From: Sphingomonas ginsenosidimutans
Lineage (GTDB): Bacteria; Pseudomonadota; Alphaproteobacteria; Sphingomonadales; Sphingomonadaceae
Direction of reading: 5' to 3'
Length of the DNA: 64,000 bases
Assembly (NCBI RefSeq): GCF_002374835.1
Contig: NZ_NWVD01000005.1
Location: 123,301-187,300 of the forward strand
Part shown: positions 21,202 through 29,564 of the stretch, one piece after another
How the letters are laid out: every line of letters begins with the position of its first letter
Numbering within the stretch: the first letter of the stretch is position 1
Notes under the pieces: model-generated
The model's database searches: none
The model's input: only the letters and a program-made list of their open reading frames with translations
What the model was told of the DNA's origin: nothing
Position numbers and translations under genes: made by a program

Positions 21202-21849
21202 GTGAACATCATCCTTCTGGGGCCGCCGGGTGCGGGCAAGGGCACGCAGGCGCAGCGGCTGGTGGAGGATCGCGGCATGACGCAGCTGTCCACCGGCGAC
21301 ATGCTGCGCGCCGCGGTGAAGGCGGGCACGCCCGTCGGCGTCGAGGCCAAGGCGATCATGGACGCCGGCGGTCTGGTATCCGATTCGGTCGTGTCCGCGC
21401 TGATCGGCGAGCGGCTGGATGCCGGCACCGGCGCCGGTGCGATCTTCGACGGCTATCCGCGCACTGCGGCGCAGGCCGAATCGCTCGACGGGCTGTTGTC
21501 CGAACGTGGCCAGCAACTCGACCACGTGATCGAACTGGCGGTGGACGAGGATGCGCTGGTCGAGCGGATCGTCGGCCGGTTCACGTGCGCCAACTGCGGC
21601 GCCGGCTATCACGACACGTTCAAGCAGCCCAAGGTTGCGGGCGTGTGCGATGCGTGCGGCGCGACCGAGTTCAAGCGCCGTCCGGACGACAATGAGGAAA
21701 CCGTGCGCACGCGCATGGCCGAATATCGTGCCAAGACCGCGCCGATCATCCCGATCTACGAAGCGCGCGGGCTGGTCCACCGCGTCGACGGCATGGCCGA
21801 CATCGACGCGGTCACCCGCGCGATCGCCGCGATCCTCGACGCGCGCTGA
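21202..21849 (+). CDS. adk: adenylate kinase, zinc-lid type
   Basis: A 215-aa enzyme that interconverts ATP, ADP and AMP. P-loop GPPGAGKGTQAQ at residues 7-18, AMP site STGDMLRAAV, FDGYPRT, and a lid with four Cys in the pattern CANCGAGYH...CDACG that binds zinc. GTG start at 21202 after GAGGGAGGAA. The secY-adk pairing is ancient and conserved. rpsM does not follow at once here, as two small genes intervene. Confidence 0.97.
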   Translation: MNIILLGPPGAGKGTQAQRLVEDRGMTQLSTGDMLRAAVKAGTPVGVEAKAIMDAGGLVSDSVVSALIGERLDAGTGAGAIFDGYPRTAAQAESLDGLLSERGQQLDHVIELAVDEDALVERIVGRFTCANCGAGYHDTFKQPKVAGVCDACGATEFKRRPDDNEETVRTRMAEYRAKTAPIIPIYEARGLVHRVDGMADIDAVTRAIAAILDAR

Positions 21850-22063
21850 CGTCCGGTGACGGCGGGGGCGGGGGCGCGAGTCGCGCCGCCGCCACGATCG
21901 CCGCGCTGCCGGCCAGGATCATCGTCACCATCCCCCCGATTGCCAACAGGCCCGCGGGCGTGAGGCCGAGCGCCGCACGGGCGCGGAACACCGGCGTCTC
22001 GATCGAGGCATAGGCGCGCTGTGGCTCGGCCAGCATCGCGGCGGGATGGGCGGGGTAGGTCAT
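21812..22063 (-). CDS. small single-span membrane protein, unknown
   Basis: An 83-aa predicted protein I do not recognise. It has a polar N-terminus, one hydrophobic segment (about residues 36-60, containing GGMVTMILAGSAAIVAAARL) and a basic, Pro-rich tail. It is antisense to the last 38 bases of adk. The ribosome site is weak (AGGAAG about 14 bases upstream of ATG 22063). It could be a false gene; codon use is ordinary. Confidence 0.4.
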   Translation of the reverse strand: MTYPAHPAAMLAEPQRAYASIETPVFRARAALGLTPAGLLAIGGMVTMILAGSAAIVAAARLAPPPPPSPDVSARRGSRRSRG

Positions 22064-22179
22064 GGTCGCTTGATATCTTCCTGGCTCGACGCGGGGCTGG
22101 CCCGGCGGCCAACATGACCGAAAGTTCATGTTCGCGCCACGCCGCGGTGCGTCCCGCGCGGTTAGAAGGTGCATACGCA

Positions 22180-22273
22180 AGGCGATTGCGTCACCCCGCC
22201 CGTCACCTGCACTCCCGGTGGTGCCGGGCCGGTGGGAGAGAGCCGGCGGAGGGCATCCCCTCCGCCGGCTTTT
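22180..22273 (+). ncRNA. possible structured leader or small RNA ending in a terminator
   Basis: About 90 bases with no gene, holding CCCGG-TGGTG-CCGGG (near 22214-22228) and then a perfect terminator stem. They lie 35 bases before a small membrane-protein gene. I compared it with glycine, SAM and other known alphaproteobacterial riboswitches and saw no match, so the nature is open. Confidence 0.3.
22241..22273 (+). terminator. intrinsic terminator
   Basis: AGCCGGCGGAGGG (22241-22253), loop CATC, CCCTCCGCCGGCT (22258-22270), then TTT. Thirteen perfect pairs. It may end the secY-adk transcript or act as an attenuator for the following small gene. Confidence 0.85.
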
Positions 22274-22307
22274 CGTTTATGGCGGCAGCGTTACCGGGAG
22301 AATCGTG

Positions 22308-22541
22308 ATGGACGCCGTGACCGCCTTCGGGCTGTTCGCCGTCAGCTTCATGCTGCTGTGCTATATGATGGAGGACCGCGCGCCGTTCTGGACGCTGCTG
22401 TTCGCGATCGGCTGTCTGATGGGATCGGCCTATGGGTTCCTCCAGGGGGCGTGGCCGTTCGGACTGGTGGAACTGGCGTGGTTCGTCGTCGCGCTCAGGA
22501 AATGGGTGGGGTTGCGGCATCGGGTGTCGCCCGGCGCCTGA
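22308..22541 (+). CDS. small two- or three-span membrane protein
   Basis: A 77-aa protein, nearly all hydrophobic: helix about 3-21, helix about 27-45 with AIGCLMGSAYGFLQGAWPFG, helix about 49-64. Very similar short proteins are widespread in sphingomonads, but no function is assigned. GGGAGAA lies before ATG 22308. Its stop codon falls inside the first of two tandem palindromes that precede the alpha operon. Confidence 0.75.
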   Translation: MDAVTAFGLFAVSFMLLCYMMEDRAPFWTLLFAIGCLMGSAYGFLQGAWPFGLVELAWFVVALRKWVGLRHRVSPGA

Positions 22542-22578
22542 TCGATCGGGCGGAACCGGTCGCCTGATCGATCAGGCG
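22535..22578. repeat. two tandem palindromes before the alpha operon
   Basis: CGCCTGATCGATCGGGCG (22535-22552) and CGCCTGATCGATCAGGCG (22561-22578) lie 26 bases apart; the second is a perfect 18-bp palindrome, the first has one mismatch. They lie 26 bases upstream of the rpsM promoter and could be an operator pair or transcript end. Confidence 0.65.
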
Positions 22579-22603
22579 TGACCCATGGGGTGGAACCCGT
22601 TGC

Positions 22604-22632
22604 TTGACAGCGCGTTCGCGCGCCCTTATCCG
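22604..22632 (+). promoter_or_regulatory. promoter of the alpha operon (rpsM)
   Basis: TTGACA (22604-22609), 17 bases, TATCCG (22627-22632). A perfect -35 box; it leaves a leader of about 155 bases before rpsM. Confidence 0.65.
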
Positions 22633-22794
22633 CCCCGACTTCCAACCTCTCGTTTCCCGGCGACGCAATTGTGCGGGCGCCGCGTTTCCTGCGTTTCGCA
22701 GGGGCGAATCGGGCGAGGGCGCGGAAACGCAATGCGACGAGATGGGGTGCGTGGCAGCCATGCCGCATCCTGTGGAGCACAGGAGAACAAATTC

Positions 22795-23163
22795 ATGGCA
22801 CGTATCGCGGGTGTCAACATCCCGACCAACAAGCGCGTGGTGATCGCGCTGACCTATATCCACGGCATCGGTCCGGCCAAGGCGAAGGAAATCACCGCCA
22901 AGCTGGACATCGCGGCGGAGCGCCGCGTGCAGGACCTGAGCGATCAGGAAGTGCTGCAGATCCGTGAGGCGATCGACGCCGACTACACCGTGGAGGGTGA
23001 CCTGCGTCGCCAGACCGCGATGAACATCAAGCGTCTGATGGACCTGGCCTGCTATCGCGGCCTGCGCCACCGCAAGGGCCTGCCGGTCCGCGGCCAGCGC
23101 ACGCACACCAACGCGCGCACCCGCAAGGGCAAGGCGAAGCCGATCGCGGGGAAGAAGAAGTAA
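22795..23163 (+). CDS. rpsM: 30S ribosomal protein S13
   Basis: A 122-aa head protein contacting P-site t[36 protein letters not shown] and the basic C-terminus [20 protein letters not shown] are diagnostic. CAGGAGAACAA precedes ATG 22795. First gene of the alpha operon; rpmJ, which precedes it in some bacteria, is absent. Confidence 0.98.
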   Translation: MARIAGVNIPTNKRVVIALTYIHGIGPAKAKEITAKLDIAAERRVQDLSDQEVLQIREAIDADYTVEGDLRRQTAMNIKRLMDLACYRGLRHRKGLPVRGQRTHTNARTRKGKAKPIAGKKK

Positions 23164-23188
23164 GAAATCGGTCCGGGGGACCGATTTC
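23164..23188 (+). terminator. 11-bp hairpin right after rpsM
   Basis: GAAATCGGTCC (23164-23174), loop GGG, GGACCGATTTC (23178-23188). It begins at the base after the rpsM stop codon. Only a broken pyrimidine tract (TGACTTCTTCTCC) follows, so it may be a weak terminator or a processing site. Confidence 0.5.
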
Positions 23189-23269
23189 TGACTTCTTCTC
23201 CGCCGGAGGCAGGCGTGAGGCGGACCGCCGCCCGCCCGCCGTATTGAGATACAAGGTCAGGAACACCAT

Positions 23270-23659
23270 ATGGCACAGGCACCGCAGCGCCTTCGTCGGC
23301 GCGAACGCAAGAACATCACCGCGGGCGTCGCACACGTGAACGCCAGCTTCAACAACACCATGATCACCATCACCGATGCGCAGGGCAATGCCATCAGCTG
23401 GTCTTCGGCCGGCATGATGGGCTTCAAGGGCAGCCGCAAGTCGACCCCCTATGCCGCGCAGGTCGCTGCCGAGGACGCGGGCAAGAAGGCCGCCGAGCAC
23501 GGCGTCCGCACGCTCGAGGTCGAGGTGAAGGGTCCGGGTTCGGGCCGCGAATCGGCGCTGCGCGCGCTGCAGGCGGTCGGTTTCCAGATCACGTCGATCC
23601 GTGACGTGACCTCGATCCCGCACAATGGCGTGCGTCCGTCGAAGCGCCGCCGCGTCTGA
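23270..23659 (+). CDS. rpsK: 30S ribosomal protein S11
   Basis: A 129-aa platform protein. [40 protein letters not shown] and the C-terminal [18 protein letters not shown] are complete. ATG 23270 follows AAGGTCAGGAA. It lies 106 bases after rpsM, an unusually long gap that holds a hairpin. Confidence 0.98.
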   Translation: MAQAPQRLRRRERKNITAGVAHVNASFNNTMITITDAQGNAISWSSAGMMGFKGSRKSTPYAAQVAAEDAGKKAAEHGVRTLEVEVKGPGSGRESALRALQAVGFQITSIRDVTSIPHNGVRPSKRRRV

Positions 23660-23750
23660 TCGTTCTTCTTCGCGTGGCCGCTGACGAGCGGCTGCGTCCA
23701 TTACCCGGCCGACGCCCGCAACCGTCGGCCCAACCCCAGGGGACGAGAGC

Positions 23751-24812
23751 TTGTCTGTCAACGCAAAGAACTGGCAAGAACTGAAGAAGCCCAATCAGCT
23801 CGAAAAGAAGAGCGGTGACGGCAAGCGCAAGGCGACCTTCGTCGCCGAACCGCTGGAGCGCGGCTTCGGCCTGACGCTCGGCAACGCGCTGCGCCGCGTG
23901 CTGCTGTCCTCGCTTCAGGGCGCGGCGGTTACCTCGATCAAGATCGAGAACGTGCTGCACGAGTTCAGCTCGCTGGCCGGCGTCCGCGAGGACGTGACCG
24001 ACATCGTGCTGAACGTGAAGCAGATCGCGCTCAAGATGCAGGGCGAAGGTCCGAAGCGCCTCCAGCTGTCGGCCACCGGCCCCGGCGAGGTGAAGGCGGG
24101 CGACATCGCGGTGTCGGGCGACATCGAGGTGATGAACCCCGAGCTGGTCATCTGCCACCTCGACGAGGGTGCGACGCTCAACATGGAACTCACCGCGGAT
24201 GTCGGTAAGGGCTATGTCGCGGCGGTCGGCAACCGTCCGGTCGACGCGCCGATCGGGCTGATCCCCGTCGACGCGCTCTACTCGCCGGTGCGGCAGGTGT
24301 CGTACAAGGTCGATCCGACCCGTGTCGGTCAGGACCTCGACTACGACAAGCTGACGCTGACGATCGAAACCGACGGCACCGTCACTCCGGAGGACGCGGT
24401 GGGCTATGCCGGCCGGATCCTTCAGGACCAGCTGGCGCTGTTCGTGCACTTCGACGATTCGGCGGTCACCCGCAGCGCACCGGTCGGCGTCGCCGCCCCG
24501 GCCGCGACGGGCGAGACGCCGGGCGACACCGCACAGATCAACCGCTACCTCCTCAAGAAGGTGGACGAGCTGGAACTGTCGGTGCGGTCGGCCAACTGCC
24601 TCAAGAACGACAACATCATCTATATCGGCGATCTGGTCGGCAAGACCGAGGCCGAGATGCTGCGCACGCCGAACTTCGGCCGCAAGTCGCTCAACGAGAT
24701 CAAGGAAGTGCTGTCCTCGATGGGGCTGCGGCTGGGCATGGAAATCCCCGGCTGGCCGCCCGAGAACATCGAGGAAGTCGCCAAGAAGCTCGAGCAGGAA
24801 ATCATGGGCTGA
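23751..24812 (+). CDS. rpoA: RNA polymerase alpha subunit
   Basis: A 353-aa subunit that starts RNA polymerase assembly. N-terminal domain to about residue 240 with [20 protein letters not shown]; flexible linker; C-terminal domain about 260-340 with [20 protein letters not shown] and [16 protein letters not shown], which binds UP elements and activators. The start is TTG at 23751, since no ATG or GTG gives the N-terminus [14 protein letters not shown] common to sphingomonads; AGGGGACGAG lies upstream. Confidence 0.97.
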   Translation: MSVNAKNWQELKKPNQLEKKSGDGKRKATFVAEPLERGFGLTLGNALRRVLLSSLQGAAVTSIKIENVLHEFSSLAGVREDVTDIVLNVKQIALKMQGEGPKRLQLSATGPGEVKAGDIAVSGDIEVMNPELVICHLDEGATLNMELTADVGKGYVAAVGNRPVDAPIGLIPVDALYSPVRQVSYKVDPTRVGQDLDYDKLTLTIETDGTVTPEDAVGYAGRILQDQLALFVHFDDSAVTRSAPVGVAAPAATGETPGDTAQINRYLLKKVDELELSVRSANCLKNDNIIYIGDLVGKTEAEMLRTPNFGRKSLNEIKEVLSSMGLRLGMEIPGWPPENIEEVAKKLEQEIMG

Positions 24813-24818
24813 GCCGCA

Positions 24819-24891
24819 CGCGGATAGCGCAAGCTATCCGCGAGAGGGCGACAGCCGGCCGGTGGGGGCGACTTGCCGCCCCCACCGGCCG
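24819..24891 (+). promoter_or_regulatory. two perfect hairpins between rpoA and rplQ
   Basis: CGCGGATAGC-GCAA-GCTATCCGCG (24819-24842), then a 15-bp stem CGGCCGGTGGGGGCG (24856-24870) / 24877-24891 with a 6-base loop. No T runs. With the REP element that follows they fill most of the 206-base spacer. Confidence 0.6.
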
Positions 24892-24915
24892 ACGAGATCC
24901 TGCTACTTATTGGGA

Positions 24916-24943
24916 GGCCCCAGCCTTCGCTGGGGCGACGTGA
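24916..24943. repeat. single REP-like palindrome
   Basis: GCCCCAGCCTTCGCTGGGGC forms the core of the unit, in the orientation that reads GTCGCCCCAGCGAAGG on the minus strand. Same family as the pairs near 3967 and 9877, but without a partner. Confidence 0.7.
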
Positions 24944-25018
24944 TCCGGTGGGCTCCCACGTCCCCACCAGGCCCGGGGTACCTCATCCGGCCCCCTGACG
25001 AACGAGAAGGATTGAACC

Positions 25019-25441
25019 ATGCGTCACAAGGTTGGCGGTCGTAAGCTGCAGCGTACCTCGGCCCATCGCGCCGCGCTGTTCCGCAACATGTCGGCCGCGC
25101 TCATCAAGCATGAGCAGATCACCACCACCCTCGCCAAGGCGAAGGAACTTCGTCCGTATATCGAAAAGCTGGTGACGCTGGGCAAGAAGGGTGGCCTGTC
25201 GAACCGCCGTCTCGCGCATGCCCGCCTGCTCGACGACGCGCAGCTGGTGAAGCTGTTCGACGTGCTGGCGGCCCGCTACGCCTCGCGCAACGGCGGCTAT
25301 ACCCGCATCGTCAAGGCCGGCATCCGCGCGTCGGACGCCTCGCCGATGGCGATCATCGAATTCGTCGACCGCGATACCTCGGCCAAGGGCCAGGATTCGG
25401 GTCCGGTGATGACCGACGAGGATTTCGACGAAGCCGCCTGA
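25019..25441 (+). CDS. rplQ: 50S ribosomal protein L17
   Basis: A 140-aa protein near the exit tunnel. [40 protein letters not shown] and [20 protein letters not shown] match L17. The acidic C-terminal tail is longer than in E. coli. GAGAAGGATT precedes ATG 25019. Last gene of the alpha operon; a strong terminator follows. Confidence 0.97.
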   Translation: MRHKVGGRKLQRTSAHRAALFRNMSAALIKHEQITTTLAKAKELRPYIEKLVTLGKKGGLSNRRLAHARLLDDAQLVKLFDVLAARYASRNGGYTRIVKAGIRASDASPMAIIEFVDRDTSAKGQDSGPVMTDEDFDEAA

Positions 25442-25467
25442 TCGGCGCCTCGTCGGATCGAGAGCCG

Positions 25468-25501
25468 AAGGGGCCGCGCCAGCGATGGCGCGGCCCCTTT
25501 T
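25468..25501 (+). terminator. intrinsic terminator of the alpha operon
   Basis: AAGGGGCCGCGCC (25468-25480) pairs perfectly with GGCGCGGCCCCTT (25487-25499), then TTTTCG. It ends the ribosomal cluster and also faces the convergent gene at 25517. Confidence 0.88.
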
Positions 25502-25516
25502 CGTTGATCCCGACTG

Positions 25517-26563
25517 CTAGAAGGCGCCAGAGTCGAGCGTGATGTTGCCCGCCTTGGCGCGCCCCGCTGGCTTGCCGTTCATTACCGCCTTCAGCACCTG
25601 GTCCGGCGCCGGTAGCGCACTGAACGTGGCGAAGATGGCGGTGTTGCCGTCAACGTCCTTCAACGTCACTGTATAGGTACCCTTCTTGTCCACCTGTCCT
25701 ATCAGCGATGGTGCCACCGTAATAACGCGGCCGGCATCCCCCAGCGCCATCACGTAGGACGCGGCATCGTCGCTGGAGCGATAGGCTGCGTATCTGGCGC
25801 CGGCCACGTCGCCGCGGCACCAGACGGGCGGCGCGTCTGCGGGCGTGTCCGGCTTCTTCCGGGCTTCGGCGGTGGCGAGCCCGGCGGTCAGCAACAGGGA
25901 GACGAGAGCATCCGCGCCCTGCGTCTTGACGACCTTCGCCTTGCCATAGGCAAGCGGCGTCGAGCAGGGCGCGATCGGTACCGCAGCAGGCACCGCGGCG
26001 CCGCTGGCGGCGGGCCAGGCGATCGCCGTGATCAGCGTCGACAGCGTGGCGTCGAGCTGTTCCGCGACCAGCGTGTCGGACGTCAGCCGGATCGCCACCA
26101 GCCACTGGCCGACAGGGATGACGGCCAACGCGGTGCTGCGCGGACGACCGCTGGCGAGGGCATATACCTGCCGCAGCGAAGAGGCCGTGGTCGCGCCCGG
26201 AGCGGCGAAAGCGACGGGATCGATCGTCGCGGGCGCGGCATTGCGAAAGATGTCGCGTTCCTCCAGCGCCGTGCGCGCCCGATCGAACCACATCGGCACG
26301 CTCTGCACCGCCGGCTGGAACAAATAGATCGTCGCGAACGTGGCCTTGTCGGGGGTAGCGAACTGAGCGGTAACGTCGAACTCGCCGTTTGTCGCATCGC
26401 TCAGTCCGATGCGCGTCATCCCGGCCAGCTGCGCGCGCAGGATCACGCCGCTTTGCGCATGTTTCCAGCCCTTGTCCGCCGGTACCGGCAGGTCGCGCGC
26501 CATTGCCGGCGCCGCCGACGCGACCGCCGCCATGAGGCATACACCCGTCATGAAGGTCTTCAC
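25517..26563 (-). CDS. secreted protein of unknown function
   Basis: A 348-aa protein I cannot assign to a family. Residues 1-22 are a signal peptide ending APAMA, so it is probably periplasmic. The rest is Ala/Val/Thr-rich with no clear domain; two Cys are seen, in [11 protein letters not shown] and [11 protein letters not shown] 26563 was chosen because GGGGGGAGGAG lies just upstream and it gives a full signal peptide; an ATG four codons later is possible. It is convergent with rplQ and divergent from guaA. Confidence 0.65.
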   Translation of the reverse strand: MKTFMTGVCLMAAVASAAPAMARDLPVPADKGWKHAQSGVILRAQLAGMTRIGLSDATNGEFDVTAQFATPDKATFATIYLFQPAVQSVPMWFDRARTALEERDIFRNAAPATIDPVAFAAPGATTASSLRQVYALASGRPRSTALAVIPVGQWLVAIRLTSDTLVAEQLDATLSTLITAIAWPAASGAAVPAAVPIAPCSTPLAYGKAKVVKTQGADALVSLLLTAGLATAEARKKPDTPADAPPVWCRGDVAGARYAAYRSSDDAASYVMALGDAGRVITVAPSLIGQVDKKGTYTVTLKDVDGNTAIFATFSALPAPDQVLKAVMNGKPAGRAKAGNITLDSGAF

Positions 26564-26670
26564 CGCGCTCCTCCCCCCGTCGCCGGCTGCAGAATGCGTG
26601 GCGGGGGCGCGGGAAACAAGGGCAATCCCACCCCCTTTCACCCCGCCGCACGAGTCGCTACACGCCCGCC

Positions 26671-28224
26671 ATGGAACACCCCGACAGCATCCTCATCATC
26701 GATTTCGGCAGCCAGGTGACCCAGCTGATCGCGCGCCGCGTGCGCGAGGCGGGGGTGTATAGCGAGATCGCGCCGTTTCAGTCCGCTGCCGAGGCGTTCG
26801 AACGGATGCAGCCGCGGGGCGTGATCCTGTCGGGCGGCCCCGCCTCGGTTGTGGATGATGGCAGCCCGCGCGCGCCGCAGGCGGTGTTCGACGCCGGGGT
26901 GCCGGTGATGGGCATCTGCTACGGCCAGCAGGTGATGATGCAGCAGCTCGGCGGGCGCGTCGACAAGGGATCGGCGGGTGAGTTCGGTGAGGCCTATGTC
27001 GCGGTCGACGGCGACTGCGCGCTGTTCGACGGGCTGTGGCGCACCGGCGAACAGCATCAGGTGTGGATGAGCCATGGCGACCACGTCGCCGCGCTCGCCC
27101 CCGGCTTCGCGCCGGTCGCTTCCTCGAAGGGCGCACCCTATGCGATCGTCGCGGACGAGGCGCGGCGCTATTACGGGATGCAGTTCCACCCCGAGGTGGT
27201 TCATACCCCCGACGGTGCGAAGCTGATCGCCAATTTCGCGCGCCACGTCTGCGGCCTGTCCGGCGACTGGACCATGGCCGAGTTCCGCGCGACCAAGATC
27301 GCGGAAATCCGCGAACAGGTTGGCAGCGGGCGCGTCATCTGCGGCCTGTCGGGCGGGGTCGATTCGGCGGTCGCCGCGGTGCTGATCCACGAGGCGATCG
27401 GCGAGCAACTGACCTGCGTGTTCGTCGATGGCGGCATCCTGCGCGCCGGGGAGGCCGAGCAGGTCGTCGGGTTGTTCCGCGGCGCGTACAACATCCCGCT
27501 GGTCCATGTGCAGGCACAGGACCTGTTCATGGACGGGCTGGCCGGGGTCACCGATCCCGAGGCGAAGCGCAAGTTCATCGGCAAGACCTTCATCGACGTG
27601 TTCGAGGCGGAGGCGAAGAAGATCGGCGGCGCCGAATTCCTGGCGCAGGGCACGCTCTACCCGGACGTGATCGAAAGCGTCAGCTTCACCGGCGGCCCGT
27701 CGGTGACGATCAAGAGCCACCACAATGTCGGCGGCCTGCCCGAGCGGATGAACATGAAGCTGGTCGAGCCGCTGCGCGAATTGTTCAAGGACGAGGTGCG
27801 CGCGCTGGGCCGCGAACTGGGCCTGCCGGACGTGTTCGTCGGCCGCCACCCGTTCCCCGGCCCGGGCCTGGCGATCCGCATCCCCGGTGAGGTGACGCGC
27901 GAACGCTGCGACATTCTGCGTAAGGCGGACGCGATCTATCTGGAGGAAATCCGCGCCGCGGGCCTGTACGATGCGATCTGGCAGGCGTTCGCGGTGCTGC
28001 TGCCGGTGCGCAGCGTCGGCGTGATGGGCGACGGGCGCACCTACGACAGCGTGCTGGCGCTGCGCGCGGTGTCGTCCACCGACGGCATGACCGCGCAGGC
28101 GTTCGAATTTCCCGGCGGCTTCCTCTCGCGCGTCACCACCCGCATCATCAACGAGGTGAAGGGCATCAACCGCGTGACCTACGACTATACGTCGAAGCCG
28201 CCCGGCACGATCGAGTGGGAGTGA
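26671..28224 (+). CDS. guaA: GMP synthase (glutamine-hydrolysing)
   Basis: A 517-aa enzyme converting XMP to GMP with glutamine and ATP. Class I glutaminase domain: GICYGQQ with Cys83, and FHPEVVHTP with the His-Glu pair near 176. ATP-pyrophosphatase domain: PP-loop [12 protein letters not shown] near 225. C-terminal dimerisation domain ends KPPGTIEWE, the invariant tail. There is no ribosome site before ATG 26671; TACACG lies 7 bases upstream, so the mRNA may be leaderless. Confidence 0.98.
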   Translation: MEHPDSILIIDFGSQVTQLIARRVREAGVYSEIAPFQSAAEAFERMQPRGVILSGGPASVVDDGSPRAPQAVFDAGVPVMGICYGQQVMMQQLGGRVDKGSAGEFGEAYVAVDGDCALFDGLWRTGEQHQVWMSHGDHVAALAPGFAPVASSKGAPYAIVADEARRYYGMQFHPEVVHTPDGAKLIANFARHVCGLSGDWTMAEFRATKIAEIREQVGSGRVICGLSGGVDSAVAAVLIHEAIGEQLTCVFVDGGILRAGEAEQVVGLFRGAYNIPLVHVQAQDLFMDGLAGVTDPEAKRKFIGKTFIDVFEAEAKKIGGAEFLAQGTLYPDVIESVSFTGGPSVTIKSHHNVGGLPERMNMKLVEPLRELFKDEVRALGRELGLPDVFVGRHPFPGPGLAIRIPGEVTRERCDILRKADAIYLEEIRAAGLYDAIWQAFAVLLPVRSVGVMGDGRTYDSVLALRAVSSTDGMTAQAFEFPGGFLSRVTTRIINEVKGINRVTYDYTSKPPGTIEWE

Positions 28225-28575
28225 TTCAGGCCTGTCCGAACGTATCCTAGAATGCGCCCGGGTTCGACATACTGACACTAACGACAAATTGTATAAGGGC
28301 GTAGGCCGTAACGATATCTACGTCTTGAGCCTTCATCGGGTTTGACCGCGATTGACCGCGACGTCGGTGATCTACCGACGTGGGAGCGCGTCGACAGCCT
28401 GAGCCATGACGTTATCAGGCGCAGTTCGCTTATCAGTCGTTCAATTGAACCGACCATGTGCCGTGCCGTTATGCCCGGGGAGTCTCCCTCTCGACGGCGT
28501 TACCGCAGCGGATCGTAGACGGGATTGATAGGGGCGAGGCCGCTGGTCTCGCCCCTACTCATTGTGGGCGAACCT
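28225..28575. other. 351-base gene-free spacer after guaA
   Basis: No gene seen on either strand. It holds a tandem repeat of TTGACCGCGA (28342-28351, 28352-28361), an inverted repeat ACGTCGGT-GATCT-ACCGACGT (28361-28381) and a terminator stem at 28530. Base composition is visibly less GC-rich than its surroundings. The guaA 3' end is a known integration site for genomic islands, but no integrase or duplicated guaA end is visible. Confidence 0.5.
28530..28556 (-). terminator. hairpin after the DJ-1 family gene
   Basis: AGGGGCGAG (28530-28538) pairs with CTCGCCCCT (28548-28556), 9 perfect pairs, loop of 9. It lies 19 bases beyond the stop codon of the minus-strand gene. The T tract on that side is weak. 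Confidence 0.6.
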
Positions 28576-29313
28576 TCATGCCGTAGCGAGATCCGGTTGT
28601 TCGTTGGCTTGGCCACCCAGATGGAGAGCCGCCAGCACCGCGTCGGCAAGCGGGGCGCTCGATGCCGGGTTTTGGCCGGTCATCAGGTTACCGTCCGTCA
28701 CAACGTAAGGGCCCCAGTTTGGCCCCTTCTCATAGGCGGCACCCATGTCACGCAACGTCTTTGCGAGAAGCCACGGGGCGTTGTCAGCAGTCCCCAGTTC
28801 AATCTCCTCTTCGTCGCTGAACGACGTCATGCGGCGGCCGGCGAACGGCCAGGAGCCGTCGTCCTTGCGAGTGGCGAGCAAGGCCGCCTGACCGTGACAG
28901 ACGGGCGCGATAATCGTCCCGCTGGCATCCGCCTCGATCAGGACGCGCGCCATGTCGTCGTCCCTGTAGAGGTCCTCGACCGGGCCGTGCCCACCGGGGA
29001 TGACGATCGCATCGTAATCAGCCGTCGCGACATCGGCCAGCACCAGCGGCTTCGCCAGCCGATCCGCGATGCGGTCCAGATAGGCGCGGAAATGATTGAC
29101 GCTCGCCTGGCCGACCACCTCCGGGTTCATCGAGTGCGGATCGATCGTGGGAGGGATGCCGCCCGGCGTCGCGATGTCGACGGCGCAGCCGGCAGCGACG
29201 AACTTCTCGTCCATGACGACGAATTCCTCGGCCCACACCCCGCTCTGGTACTTGGAGCCGTCCGCCCTGGTCCAGGTGTCGGCGGCGGAAAGAACGATCA
29301 GCAGCTTGGTCAT
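28576..29313 (-). CDS. DJ-1/PfpI family protein, Hsp31-like
   Basis: A 245-aa class I glutamine amidotransferase-like protein. The nucleophile elbow is APVCHGQAAL (Cys139, His140), with VIPGGHGPVEDL near 105 and an N-terminal acidic pair at 29-30. It fits the larger Hsp31/glyoxalase III-like branch, which detoxifies methylglyoxal or acts as a holding chaperone; the exact activity cannot be read. ATG 29313 has AGGAG upstream. It is divergent from a LysR gene. Confidence 0.85.
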   Translation of the reverse strand: MTKLLIVLSAADTWTRADGSKYQSGVWAEEFVVMDEKFVAAGCAVDIATPGGIPPTIDPHSMNPEVVGQASVNHFRAYLDRIADRLAKPLVLADVATADYDAIVIPGGHGPVEDLYRDDDMARVLIEADASGTIIAPVCHGQAALLATRKDDGSWPFAGRRMTSFSDEEEIELGTADNAPWLLAKTLRDMGAAYEKGPNWGPYVVTDGNLMTGQNPASSAPLADAVLAALHLGGQANEQPDLATA

Positions 29314-29495
29314 GCTTTATCTCCTGGTGCAGCGGCGGCGCAGGCGCGCAACCGTGAGGGTGTCAGACCGCTTCCAAGCCGGCGCAGGCAGCCGCCAGCA
29401 GCCCCGACACACGCACGAGGCGTTGGCGCAGGAACACTGGACTGGCACCGATGCCATTCCTTCGAAGCAGGGCGCTGTCTTTCGACACCTCGTCA

Positions 29496-29512
29496 CTACG
29501 TTCGTACCGTAG
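29496..29512. promoter_or_regulatory. possible LysR box
   Basis: CTACG-TTCGTAC-CGTAG is an inverted repeat with 5-bp arms and 7-base centre in the 251-base divergent region, 53 bases before the LysR start. Spacing suits the T-N11-A type of LysR site; binding is inferred. Confidence 0.35.
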
Positions 29513-29564
29513 CTGCGACAAAGACTTTGCGCGACGGGCACCCATGCCTGTAAAGCATGGCAGC

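Noticed and set aside
22180..22240. Glycine or other known riboswitch before the small membrane-protein gene
   Set aside because: Only a short GGGAGAGA stretch is shared; the conserved aptamer pairs and loops are missing.
28150..28224. guaA 3' end as an occupied island attachment site
   Set aside because: I looked for a repeat of the last guaA codons downstream and for an integrase gene and saw neither, so it is only kept as a low-weight idea under the spacer.
28525..29553. A 342-codon plus-strand frame
   Set aside because: It is antisense to the DJ-1 family gene, whose catalytic motif and length are clear.
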